From contig CM067370.1 in assembly GCA_034401795.1 (NCBI GenBank), forward strand, positions 108,089,387-108,153,386: DNA of 64,000 bases, written 5' to 3'. The translations under genes were made by a program, and so were the position numbers. Under the pieces are notes generated by a model. It did no database searches. It saw only the letters and a program-made list of their open reading frames with translations, and was not told the DNA's origin. This DNA is from Chaetoderma sp. LZ-2023a (Eukaryota; Mollusca; Caudofoveata; Chaetodermatida; Chaetodermatidae). Within the stretch, counting starts at the first letter, position 1. Every line of letters begins with the position of its first letter. Below, piece by piece: positions 53,508 through 63,609 of this stretch.

Positions 53508-53755
53508 CTGAAAGAAGAATATGACAAATATTAGACAGGATCTTAGTTCTGAGGTCTTCTTGAACATAAGCAAGTCTTGTAATTTAAGGGAAAACATCCC
53601 AAGACATTAGCAAAGTCCAGGACTGCATGATGACTGAATGCCAGATGGAGTGATGGCAAAGGGACAGGCACACCAGCAGAGAGGTGGGGGGGGATTACCA
53701 AATGTCTGGCAACAATGCCAAAACAAGAACTCCACAGACTGCACATAATAACCCG
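53508..53755. other. Sequence upstream of exon a, no feature
   Basis: No initiator exon for GCN1 could be identified here. Confidence 0.4.
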
Positions 53756-53759
53756 CCCT

Positions 53760-53926
53760 GATGACAAACCAATGATTGAGAGCTAGCGATTTCTTCCTCA
53801 GACCTATACCTGTCATCCTATGAAGTTTCAAAGTGATCTGCTAAATGGTCAGACTTAATGTCCGGAAACCAATTTTCAGGTTGCCTTCCGGTGGCTGTCG
53901 GCCATATTGGATTTCAGATCATCTTC
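53760..53926. repeat. Family R3, copy 2, left part
   Basis: It begins 'gatgacaaaccaatgattga' as copy 1 does and is interrupted by the hAT insertion at 53927. Confidence 0.8.
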
Positions 53927-55433
53927 TAGGGTTGCACGATTATTCACTTTTCATAATCTTTTCCAAATGATCGCGACCATACGATTAATCATGAACTATA
54001 TTAATTACGTCAATGCTGCTTAGGGGACGTTATTATGCTACTGCAGATTGTAAGATTATGGGTTAGGCACATGGGTATATATACATGGACAGAATACGCC
54101 AGTTGCTGATTGCAAACAGAGGAATGTATCAAGACTTTTCTAGAAGGAAAACGGAAGGTACCGTATTTCGCTTAATTGTAGCCTATGCTCTAATAGAATC
54201 CCACCCACTAACTTTGACGCATGAGCTCCAATGATTTCTTAGCAGTTTCAAAACGGCAAAACTCTGTATTAGAAGCCCACCCCCTAACTCAGCAGTCAGC
54301 AGTATATAGGAAATTTTGTAAGAATAGCGTGTATAATAATAACAATCGTGTCACAGGGGGTGTCTACTTCAGACCGATTTCTGCCCTGATACATTTCCGG
54401 CCCCTCTAGAAATCAATACAGGCCTCGGATTTGTAAATCTCGACCACCTATTAGATTAATACTAATAGTAGGCCACGTATGTTCAAGATATAATAAAGTT
54501 TATTCTACACTTTTATAGTCAAACTGCGCTTAAAACAGTTTTGGCGTGATTAAATATCTTCCTTATAAATATATTTTAAGACCAAATTTATGTACCAAAC
54601 AAGTACGGGAGAAAATGCACATCAATTTTGTAACGCCGATCAACATTAAATGATCCAAATAGAATTATTACGAACGACAATATAGCCGGCTTCTTAAGTT
54701 GGTGAGCCAGCGGCTCTTTTGCGATGGGAGGCGGCGTGTTCTCGCGAGATATTATACGCTAACGGGAGTTTATCAAACGGTACCCGTTATTCAGATCAGT
54801 ATAATACTCAGTTCCTATCGCGCAATGATAATATATAGAAATTCCCGAGTTCCGAGTCCCCAATTCCAGAATATTTATATCCGAGTACTCGTGGATTAAT
54901 TTTGATGTAATAAACAACCTTTATTAACGGATACGCAATTTAGGCGCTCAAATCAAAATTTCACTTTCCCGGTGATGTTTTGAGGTATACATTAAACATA
55001 GGCGTAGGCGGTGGGAATTTTTACGGGAGAAAATGCGTTGAATTTCCGTGGTATCACTTTTAGAACTTTTTTGGGAACACCGTTAGCGCATAACTATTCA
55101 GAGAATGGGGAATGCGGGATAAGCGTGTGTGTTTACAACAACAATGACAAATAGCGACCAAGTGAACAATCTTTATTCATCTAAAACTAATCATGAGTCA
55201 ATACAAACAAATCAGTTATTTATTTAGTTTATTTAATCATTCACACATTCGGCTGATAGCCGGATGTTTGTTTCCATGATTGATAATGCGAGCAGAGTTT
55301 CACAAGCGTAAAAGTGTCTTGACAAAAATTTAAACATGGCGATTATATGATTATTTCATTTTATAATCGTCCACGATCATTTTGAATTATATAATCGCGA
55401 TTAATCTAATAATCGAAAAATCGTGCAACCCTA
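53927..55433. mobile_element. Non-autonomous hAT transposon (1507 bp) with intact TIRs and TSD
   Basis: The termini are TAGGGTTGCACGATT and its reverse complement. An 8-bp target duplication TCATCTTC lies at 53919-53926 and 55434-55441. R3 sequence continues across the insertion once one copy of the duplication is removed. Subterminal 'gattaat'/'aatcgcgattaatc' repeats are present. No transposase ORF. The interior (about 54160-55100) shares sequence with 18.9-19.7 kb, so it contains another repeat or is a chimera. Confidence 0.9.
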
Positions 55434-56500
55434 TCATCTTCTATTTCAATAGGTTTCCTTCTCAGATGTAGTCTAGTCACCCTATGAAGTTTCAAAGTGA
55501 TCCGCAGAGTTGTCGTTCGGAAACCTATTTTCAAAATGGCCACTGGTGGCGATATTCGATTTAGGATCATCATCAATTTCAATAAGTTTACTCCTCAGAG
55601 CTAGTCCAGTAACCATATGATGTTTCAAACCAATTTGATAAATAGTAACAGAGTTACCATCCGGAAACCAATTTTCAAGATAGCCGCTGGTGTCGGCTAT
55701 CTTGGATTTCGGATCATCGCGAATTTCGATAGATTTCTTCCCCAAACCTAATCCAACAACCCTATGAAGTTTTAAAGCAATCCGATTAGCGGTAACAGAG
55801 TTATCATCCGGAAAGCAATTTTCAAGATGGCCGACGGTAGCTGGCAGCCATCTTGGATTTTGGATCATTGTCAATTTCGATGTTTCTTCCCCAGCCCTAG
55901 TCCAACCATCCTATGAAGTTTCAAGATGGCCGACGGTGGCTGGTGGCCATCTTGGATTTCAGATCATCGTCAATTTCAATAGGTTTCTTCCTCAACCCTA
56001 TGAAGTTTTAAAGCGAACCGATAAACAGTAACAGAGTTATCATCCGGAAACCACATTTCAAGATGGCACACTTGGCTCGTGGCCATCTTGGATTTGGGAT
56101 CATCATCATCAGTTTCGATAGGTTTCTTCCCCAGCCCTATGAAGTTTTAAAGCGATCCGATAAACGGTAACAGTGTTATCATCTGGAAACCACTTTTCAA
56201 GATGGCCACACTTGGCTGGTGGTGATCTTGGATTTCGGAACATTGTCAGTTTCGATAGGTTTCTTCCCCAGCCCTATGAAGTTTTAAAGTGATCCGATAA
56301 ACAGAGTTATCATCCGGAAACCTCATTTCAAGATGGCCACACTTGGATGGCGGCCATCTTGGATTAATCCAATCACCTTATCAAGTTTTGAAGCGATCCG
56401 ATAAATGGTAACGGCGTTATCATCTGGAACCCACTCTCCTCACTCGCCCGCCCATCCGTCCAAACCGCGACACTACATAAAACACACCCAATTTTTTATC
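55434..56500. repeat. Family R3, copy 2, right part
   Basis: About seven degenerate ~155-bp units ending in 'cgcccgcccatccgtcc', parallel to copy 1. The 130-codon frame at 55482-55874 is a shadow. Confidence 0.8.
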
Positions 56501-56693
56501 ATCCGTTAATTTTTGCTTTAAAATGTATCTCACACAGACCTTTCCACATTCTTCTATTTTTCACTATCTTAGATGACCACGCTTAGCGAAACATCTATGC
56601 CGATTATATTGAAAATAACTTCAATTGGAATATGTTTGACAGCAACAGTTTTCAGTTACCTAACCGACAAGGGAACAATATGCTTGGTTAAGC

Positions 56694-56716
56694 CATAATA
56701 ATAATAATAATAATAA
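56694..56716. repeat. (ATA)n microsatellite
   Basis: About seven ATA units directly abutting a family T 5' end. Confidence 0.9.
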
Positions 56717-57560
56717 CAAGAGGCCCAAGGGGCCTGTGTCGCTCATCTGGAGCACCATCAATTTTTGTCAAAATTGTTGGTGGGTGGTTTAGTAGTCTTT
56801 TAAATGAGTTTGTGGACATTTTTGCAAGTGCAATATGGCCGCCAAACAAACTACATTTTGATTGCCCCATGGCGCCCATGTTTTTTTGATGGATCAACTT
56901 CCCGTAAACAAATTTTAATGACCCACATTTCGGCCTGATCCCTTCAGCGGTTCGGGAGGAGTCATTTTTGTGAAAACCAGGTCATCCAAGATGGTCGCTG
57001 AACCATTTGGTCAATCAAGTCCTCTTGAACAAACTTGGCTTACCTCTTGGCCTAGATAAGATTCCCCCAAGTGGTTTCGGAGATTTTTAGACATTTCCTG
57101 AAATTGGCCGAAATCCAAAATGGCCACTGGGCAAAGTGGCCGATCGGGTTCATTTGAACAAACTTGGATCCTTATGCCCTACGGATGCTTCCTGCCAAAT
57201 ATAATTGAAATCGGCCTGGTAGTTCTCGAGAAGACATTTTAAATTTTCCGTTGCTTTAGCATGGGAGATTTTGATGAGAAAATTATCCAAGATGGCCGCC
57301 AAACCGTTTATCCGACAGTTTTGAAAATTGCAAATTTGATCTCAGAATACCCAAAAACATATGTAGAACCAATTTTGGCCGCAAAATCCATCAAATAAAA
57401 AAAATCCAATATGTCCGCCAAACACGCTACATTTTGATTGGCTCACGGTGGCCATGTTTTTTGACGGAGCAATTTCCCTTGAACAAACTTTAATGGCCCT
57501 TAGTCCCTAATCATATCACCCAAATTTTGGCCTGATCCATTCAGCGGTTCTGGAGACGTC
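56716..57560. mobile_element. Family T, copy 9, 3' truncated
   Basis: It starts 'acaagaggcccaaggggcct' and runs to 'cggttctggagacgtcgttt', where it is cut off by the DIRS-like sequence. Confidence 0.7.
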
Positions 57561-57561
57561 G

Positions 57562-58221
57562 TTTTCTTAGCCATAGGCGACCTACGAGAATCTTGACGAC
57601 CGGTATGACCGAAAAACTGCCATTAGCATAAGGCTTTTGGACGTTAGCTTCCGCCACCACTGCTTGAGGGTTATGCCTATCACCCTCAAGTCTAATGTGG
57701 ATTTGACACGGTGACCTGCACGAGCTCACGTTCGAGAGCTTTGTCGCTCTAGACTTTAATTTTGGATACCTAATAACCTGCATTGACGTTAGAGGGATCG
57801 GTTTCCTCCATTTGCAGGAATGCCCGCTAGCCCTCGGGCTATCGTCGGAACCAGAAGAAACTTCCTGTTTCTTGGCCTCCATGATGGCAGAAGATATCCT
57901 TTCGTCTAAAGATTTAGTCAAAACTGCAGTGAAGGATTCAAATCTCGCAAATAAAGCTAAGACACCTTCCGAATTCGCCGAAGAGGTCCCCCCCCCTCTC
58001 CGTTGCTGCTGGAATAGACATATTAGAATATTGCAAAAGACACAGCTTTTGTCCACCAGCAATGGAGGTAGGGGAAGGATGACAAGAGGGCAGCGCTGTA
58101 AGGACGAATAATCCTTAATGAAAAACTTAGATACGAACGCAGACCATCCTATGCAAAACCCGCACATCGATCTGGGGGTACACGTAGTGCACTTAAAACA
58201 AACATGTCCTCCATACTCCAC
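57562..58221 (-). mobile_element. Possible DIRS-like gag (ORF1) fragment
   Basis: A 226-codon frame (57541-58221) begins MEYGGHVCFKCTTCTPRSMC, a Cys-rich N-terminus with paired C-x2-C. It later has SEGVLALFARFESFTAVLTK and SLDERISSAIMEAKKQE, coiled-coil-like helices. Residues ~27-68 look intronic (GT after CIGW, TATTCCAG before CAGCAACGG), so the ORF may be two exons. The C-terminal residues run into family T sequence. The assignment to DIRS gag rests on layout and the nearby DIRS remnant, not on a firm match. Confidence 0.4.
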
Positions 58222-58342
58222 AGAGTGAACTCGTTCACAGATTGAGGACGTGCACTTGATTTATCGTTCGTTAAAACTCCATACTCCACAGTGAACTCGT
58301 TCACAGATTGAGGACGTGCACTTGATTCATCGTTCGTTAAAA
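58209..58342. repeat. Tandem duplication (68 + 66 bp) at the gag start
   Basis: Two copies of 'ctccatactccacag' 'tgaactcgttcacagattg' 'aggacgtgcacttgatt' 'atcgttcgttaaaa', differing by a 2-bp deletion and one substitution. Each contains the CAT that is the ATG of the gag-like ORF on the minus strand. Confidence 0.85.
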
Positions 58343-59066
58343 CAGACTTAAAAACGAAAAAAGATTACGAAAGAAGTATACAGCTTAGAATTTTGATAAA
58401 AGGAGTAGACCTAGAAACATGCAAATGCCTTTCAAAGAAAGGCCGGAAAGTTCAAATTCAAGACTGTTTTCTATCATAGGGAAATAAACGTAATTCCTTG
58501 CAAAGCAGTAGCACTATTTTTTCTTTTAACTGAAAGTGATCAAGGGCTCACTGGAGTAATAGAGTGTTTTATATGATGATGACTTAGGCATATTAAAGTT
58601 GTTACCATGAAAACGAAACCCACGAAAACCGGTAACATTTATATACATAGTTATAAAGTTCAATATAACAACGAAATACTTCCAAACACATAATTTTGGG
58701 AGGATAGACTTCATAGTAGGCATATCTTAGCGTGAGGAAGTCCTTCAATAGTAAGCTGACAGCGCATAAGCTATAAAAACTTTCTGATAATATTTGTGCA
58801 GTTGTTCTGCTTGCAGAATAATTGAAAAGTGAATCTGTTTCCTATTTGGGCTCCAGTGCGCATGCGCAAGCGCGCTTAGTGACAGGCGTCACTATGGAGT
58901 GAGTACAGACTGGTGCCAGTCTATATCAGTTAATATACTGGAGATGGACCTAACCAGTAACCTGGTTGATGGTCCATATTTATAGGAATAGGCATGGGGA
59001 GGAGTGTATGCAAGCATAAAAATCATACTCTGGTAGCTAAATGCAGCTAATTGATTTAGCAAGTAG
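58343..59066. other. Gap with a palindromic GCGCATGCGC site
   Basis: No credible ORF. TGCGCATGCGCAAGCGCGC near 58857-58875 resembles an NRF1-type site. ATGGAGTGAGTAC at 58892 puts an ATG directly before a strong plus-strand donor. Confidence 0.4.
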
Positions 59067-59069
59067 TGA

Positions 59070-59888
59070 TTGAACGGTAATGGATGTTTTTGTGGTGTAA
59101 TAACAACTACTCAAGAAAGGGCTACTGCGTTTCCTACCAGTACTGAAATTGAAGCCAAAAATGACGTCCCCAGCAGCAATTCATGTAACAATAGCATCCA
59201 TACAACTGTATCAACTGCAGAAACTCTAGATGAAACTCTGGATGACAGCATCATCAACATGAACAGCACACCAGCCAAGGAAACAATGAAGGATACTGGC
59301 AACGCCAACATCAAGACAAATGAGACGATAATGACGTCAGCTAGAGAGATTGGAATGGACACAACAAACCATAACACTGTGATCCTGACTCAAATCCTCA
59401 GAGACATAAAAAACATCAAGGAGAGCAATGAGGTGCAGCAATCGCAAGTGCAGGAGCTGCAGTCAACGCAGAAAATGACCAGTTCCTGCCATCAAAAGAA
59501 ATTGAGACCAAGCAGTCATTACACTAAAAGTAATCTAAGTGACACATCCAATGCCCAAATCTCAAAACATCCAGAAAGAATATCACCAAATAGAACTACT
59601 AATAATCCACCAACAAGACAGTACCATGATAGCAGTAGACAACAAGTGACTTGCCACACAAAAAAGACCTTATTAATTGGTAGTTTCACCCTCAGAAAGC
59701 TTAGCGGACACTACATGTCAACAGACAACATCAGTATCATGGTTCGTTCTTTCAGTGGAGCTAGGATAAATGAAATCCATGACAGACTAGAGACATTGCT
59801 AACAGCTGACTATTATGATGCAGTAGTGGTCCATGTTGGCACAAACGATATTGGAAGGCGTAAACTAGAAGGCATGACTACAGATTGA
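59070..59888 (+). CDS. SGNH-hydrolase-like ORF, truncated (probable LINE ORF1 esterase)
   Basis: A 272-codon frame opened by a TGA at 59067-59069. The first true in-frame ATG is codon 64 (59259), so the N-terminus is truncated or spliced. Residues 1-190 are Ser/Thr/Asn-rich with a helical QILRDIKNIKESNEVQQSQV segment. Residues 199-262 form the start of an SGNH/GDSL domain: KTLLIGSFTLRKLSG (block I, with GSF where GDS is expected, so the nucleophile block is altered), SGARINEIHDRLETLL and VVVHVGTND (block III). The frame stops right after GTND, so the C-terminal Asp/His block is missing. Such esterase domains occur in CR1/L2-type LINE ORF1 proteins and in invertebrate gene families. Probably inactive. 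Confidence 0.6.
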   Translation: MNGNGCFCGVITTTQERATAFPTSTEIEAKNDVPSSNSCNNSIHTTVSTAETLDETLDDSIINMNSTPAKETMKDTGNANIKTNETIMTSAREIGMDTTNHNTVILTQILRDIKNIKESNEVQQSQVQELQSTQKMTSSCHQKKLRPSSHYTKSNLSDTSNAQISKHPERISPNRTTNNPPTRQYHDSSRQQVTCHTKKTLLIGSFTLRKLSGHYMSTDNISIMVRSFSGARINEIHDRLETLLTADYYDAVVVHVGTNDIGRRKLEGMTTD

Positions 59889-59904
59889 AGGAAATGTCAA
59901 TTTA

Positions 59905-60345
59905 ATCTCCTTCGAAAACGTTAGACAGAATGCAACCAAATTTGGTATGACAATTACTAATATCAATCTGGAGTACATGAGCACATGTTCATTTGGTTTC
60001 CCACCAACCCCCTCCCCATGGTGGCTGGAGGGGCAAAAGGTCAGGAAATTAATTGTAATGAAACTTCTCAGAAACCGTTAGACGGAATTCAACCAAATTT
60101 AGTATGTCAGTTACCCATATCAATGTGGAGTGGATGAGCACATTTACATTTGGCTCTGCTCCCTGGGGGTGGGGCTTGGGGTCAAAAGGCCTTGAAAAAA
60201 ATGCAACTCCTCTGATACTGTTGGACAAGGTTCAACCATATTTGGTATGTGAGTTACCCATATGATTGCGGAGTGCAAAAGGACATTTATATTTGGCTCC
60301 GCCCCGGGGGTGGGTTGTGTGGGGCTGGGGTCAAAAGTTCAAAGC
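59905..60345. repeat. Three ~120-150-bp tandem units
   Basis: Each has 'gttagacgga' / 'caaccaaatttggtatg', 'agttacccatat', 'gtggagtggatgagcacatt' and 'atttggctc', the later units with a 'gggggtgggg' tract. Confidence 0.75.
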
Positions 60346-60359
60346 GATGAACTGTAGGA

Positions 60360-60712
60360 AATTTCAATTTCCCTTTCTCCGAGTTCTATCAATACTCACC
60401 ATTCTGTTACTTCTGATATACAGCTGGCCCTGACAGCTGGCTCTAGGACTATAGACTTAGAAAGCTTTACAGACTCCTTGGAACCGGGTACTCGGCTCCC
60501 AACTGCCGAGTACCCGTCTACCATAGAGCTCATATTGTTTGCATAGCCACCAAACAAGAGAAATCCATGGCTTGCCTCCGTGGGGCTGGGAGGCTGTGTC
60601 CGTAACAGAATGGTGAATATTGTTAGATCTCGGAGAAAGGGAAATTGACATTTCCTTCATTCTCCTTCGATCAATACTCACCATTCTGTTACTTCTGATA
60701 TACACCAGATTT
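60360..60712. repeat. Inverted and direct copies of a 50-bp motif
   Basis: 'aatttccctttctccgagtt' ... 'ctcaccattctgttac' at 60360-60412 is repeated inverted at 60601-60655. Part of it returns in direct orientation at 60658-60690. It may be a foldback element. No ORF. Confidence 0.6.
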
Positions 60713-61200
60713 GATCAGTAACCTGGTGGGAAAGGGCAAGCCATCAATGCTACTTTTGCCCCTTGGAGAAAGATTTAGACTTAAAACTTGACTAACGGAG
60801 ACCTAAAAGGGCCGTCAAGTTAACGGAACCGAATCACATTCGCATCACTGCCCCCGCCCCACCCCCCTGTTTTTTTTCTCCTAAGAAAAGGGAGAGAACT
60901 CACGAACATGTATCTCGCCTGAAACACAAATATGCCAAGAGGGTTAACTGCTCCTTGCATATCCACATGTATTAGCCTGGGAATGAGCATGAATATATAA
61001 GATGAATGAACATGATATATAGATATAATACAAAAAACACTCACTATTGAATTACCTTATGATAATTGGACTTCAGACGTACCGCCTCCAACCATTCACT
61101 GGTCCGGCCATCAGTGACACAATCTGGTTGTCATCCTCTCGCTCGACCATGCCTGCTTTAGATTCTTTTCTTACCAAAGTGAAAAAAGGGTGAAGAGCAG
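60713..61200. other. No gene seen; likely 3' part of the DIRS element
   Basis: It follows the recombinase stop on the minus strand, where a DIRS element would carry its internal complementary region and terminal repeat. Those could not be demonstrated. Confidence 0.3.
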
Positions 61201-61212
61201 TGTGGTCACTAA

Positions 61213-63118
61213 CTATCGTTTCAAAACAGCTAAAGCGAGTGGATTGGCTGAGTCTGACACATCCCTCATATAGTAATCCGTAAATGAGGACTCACAGTGC
61301 CATTGTGCAACAGCCATGATGTCCTCTAACGGAACACCATTGTAAAGGGCGGTGGAGGCGGCTATTCCTCTGACATCGTGTGCCGTTACGCCTTGCACCT
61401 GGTGCCAAGTCGCCATCTCGTGAGTAGTCTGAATGCATTCGACCACCCAACGAGAGATAGTATCCACGGATGCGGCGCCATAAGGCTTTTTATGGCAGAT
61501 CCACAGATGTCAGTCCGTTTCTTGTACTTAGTCAAAGCACGGACCGGGCACCAGACACTGGCATCACGATCAAACCTAGTTAACTTCGGTATAATGATCG
61601 GTTTGCCGGGATATCTCAAAGATTGGTTCTTTGACATAAACTCTGCTCTTGGCAGAAGACGCAGACCTTCTCCAGAAACAATAAATCGGTTCCTCTCTGC
61701 CGAAAGCGCATGGATCTCACTGCGCCTTCTAGCTGAGGAAGCTGCCAATAGAAAGACCGCCTTTAGAGTCAAATGCTTTAGACTAGCCGAACGCAACGGT
61801 TCGAAAGGGTGCTTGGCCAGTACATTAAGCACTAAAGATAGACTCCAGGCTGGAATGACTACCGGTTGTCTTGGGCGGAGATTGCTCATTCCCTTCAACA
61901 TCACATTTAACTGGGCCACCTCTGGACTATCCCTGTTGGCTAGACAAGGGATAACTGATGCCAAAGCTGACTTGTATCCAGCAACTGTGACGGGAGCTAG
62001 TCCTGAAAAGAACAGCTCACAGAGAAAGTCTGCTATTTGCTGAATAGTGGATTGAAAGGTATCAATACCCTTTTCTTCACATCAGTCTGCAAATCTGTTA
62101 ACCTTGTTGTTATATGACTTGAAGGTTGACCTCCTTCTCGCAGCCGCGATGAAATCAGCAGCCTGTCGAGAAAAGCCTTCCGACGTGGAACGTTGTTTGA
62201 TAACATCCACGCAGTCAATTTGAACATTTCGGGACGCTCGTGTAGGAAGCGTCCCTTGGCCTGGGAGATTATGTTCGGGATCTCGGGCAACTGCACAGGA
62301 TTTTCCACCAGCAGATCTAGAAGATCCGTGAACCACGCCCTGCTCGGCCAATACGGCGCTATTAGCAGGACCAGACACGGTTCCTCCCTGACCTTCACCA
62401 ATACCTTCGGTAGAAGAATGGTGGGTGGGTACGCGTAAGCGTGCATCCCTCTCCAGCTTATCGCCAGAGCGTCTGTATTGACGGTATTTGGATCTGGAAT
62501 CGGCGAGACATATGTCATGATTTGAGCATTTTCCTTTGTGGCGAACAAGTCCACGTTGGGTTTGCCCCAATGCTCGAAGATCCGTCGTAGAACCGGAGGG
62601 TTGAGGGACCATTCTGTTGGCAAGATTCTCTGTCTGCGAGACAAAGCATCCGCCAGAATGTTCAATCGGCCAGGAATATGAGCTGCTTTCAAAACAACCG
62701 AGTAATTCCTGCACCATTGAATCAAGTGCCACACCCTGATACACAGAGTGGGCGACCTGGTCCCGCCTTGGCGATTTATATATGATACTACTGTCGAATT
62801 GTCCGACCGTATCAATATCACCTTGCCCCTGATCATCGGAAGGAACTCTTCCAACGCCAGTTCCACTGCCATCATTTCCAACAGATTGATATGCAGCTGA
62901 CTCTCCGGGAGAGTCCATGTGCCCGAGACCTGGTGTTCTCCCAGGCAGGCACCCCACCCTTCCAGCGATGCATCCGTGTAGACGGACAGCTGGGGGTGGG
63001 GTAGGTGCAGCGAAACCCCTAATAGGAGATTCTGACGCCGTTTCCACCATAGAAGATGCGATATTATCGGCTCCAAAACTGGCACCAGTAGCAGGGGTAG
63101 GGCGAGCTGGAGTTGATT
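61213..63118 (-). mobile_element. DIRS-like retrotransposon remnant: RNase H and tyrosine recombinase
   Basis: The reverse transcriptase is missing: the open frame begins at the junction near 63118 (LQLALPLLLVPVLEP). RNase H lies in the frame 62033-63085: YTDASLEGWG (Asp38), INLLEMMAVELAL (Glu70), IRSDNSTVVSYINRQGG (Asp95), then ILADALSRR. Tyrosine recombinase is in another frame: FIAAARRRSTFKSYNNKVNR at about 62090-62160, then SARRRSEIHAL with the catalytic Arg near 61723, AHDVRG (61369-61383) and AQWHCESSFTDYY with the nucleophile Tyr near 61271. It is broken by a TGA at 62082-62084 and by a frameshift near 61500. DIRS elements integrate through this recombinase instead of an integrase. Confidence 0.9.
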
Positions 63119-63225
63119 TAGAAAATAATTTGACTGAAAGTCATTGCTGCCTTAGGCAGCAACAACTTTCTTTGCTGCCAAAGGCAGCAACAAATTTCAA
63201 TCAAATACATTTCAAATATTTTTAA
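63117..63225. repeat. H1-like hairpin at the DIRS edge
   Basis: 'aataatttgactgaaagtca' 'ttgctgccttaggcagcaac', then a second 'tgctgccaaaggcagcaaca' hairpin and 'tcaatcaaatacatttcaa'. It abuts the truncated end of the DIRS element. Confidence 0.65.
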
Positions 63226-63605
63226 GAGCATAGATGTCAGAGCACATAATACACATCTTAAATATTTCTGCAGTATTGGAAAGGTTAATCTGTTAATTGG
63301 AATTTAATATCCAGTTTGGCAATAAAATCTGACATGGTGATAAGACGGTGGGAACAAACCATTTGCCCTATGAAAGTGAGACTGCAAATATTTAAGGAGT
63401 GATAACTCTGGCATTTGACGTCCTATCAGTTTCATTTTCACAACACAGATATTAGATGCCGTCATTAACATTGTGACCAAGTTTGGTGTCAATCCGTCAA
63501 GAAATAACAAAATGTCATTGTTGGTGACGGACAAACAGATGGATGGACGGACATACAGAAGACGGATAGGGTTATCGCTATACGATAGTTGACTGACAAG
63601 TAAGC
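63226..63605. repeat. R4-like low-copy repeat
   Basis: 'gtgaccaagtttggtgtcaa' and 'ggatggacggacatacagaa' follow the style of R4 ends. Not coding. Confidence 0.4.
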
Positions 63606-63609
63606 GGAG

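Noticed and set aside
55482-55874. 130-codon minus ORF and similar frames at 1869-2999
   Set aside because: The peptides recur with the R3 unit (DDPKS, HLENWFPDDNSVT), the mark of a tandem-repeat shadow.
57812-58111. 99-codon plus-strand ORF
   Set aside because: Antisense to the gag-like frame, with no pattern of its own.
58526-58723. Candidate GCN1 first exon (MPTMKSILPKL...)
   Set aside because: No sequence like the expected short N-terminus and no donor in the required phase after the ATG.
61378-62043. 221-codon plus-strand ORF
   Set aside because: Antisense of the DIRS tyrosine recombinase, whose motifs are clear on the minus strand.
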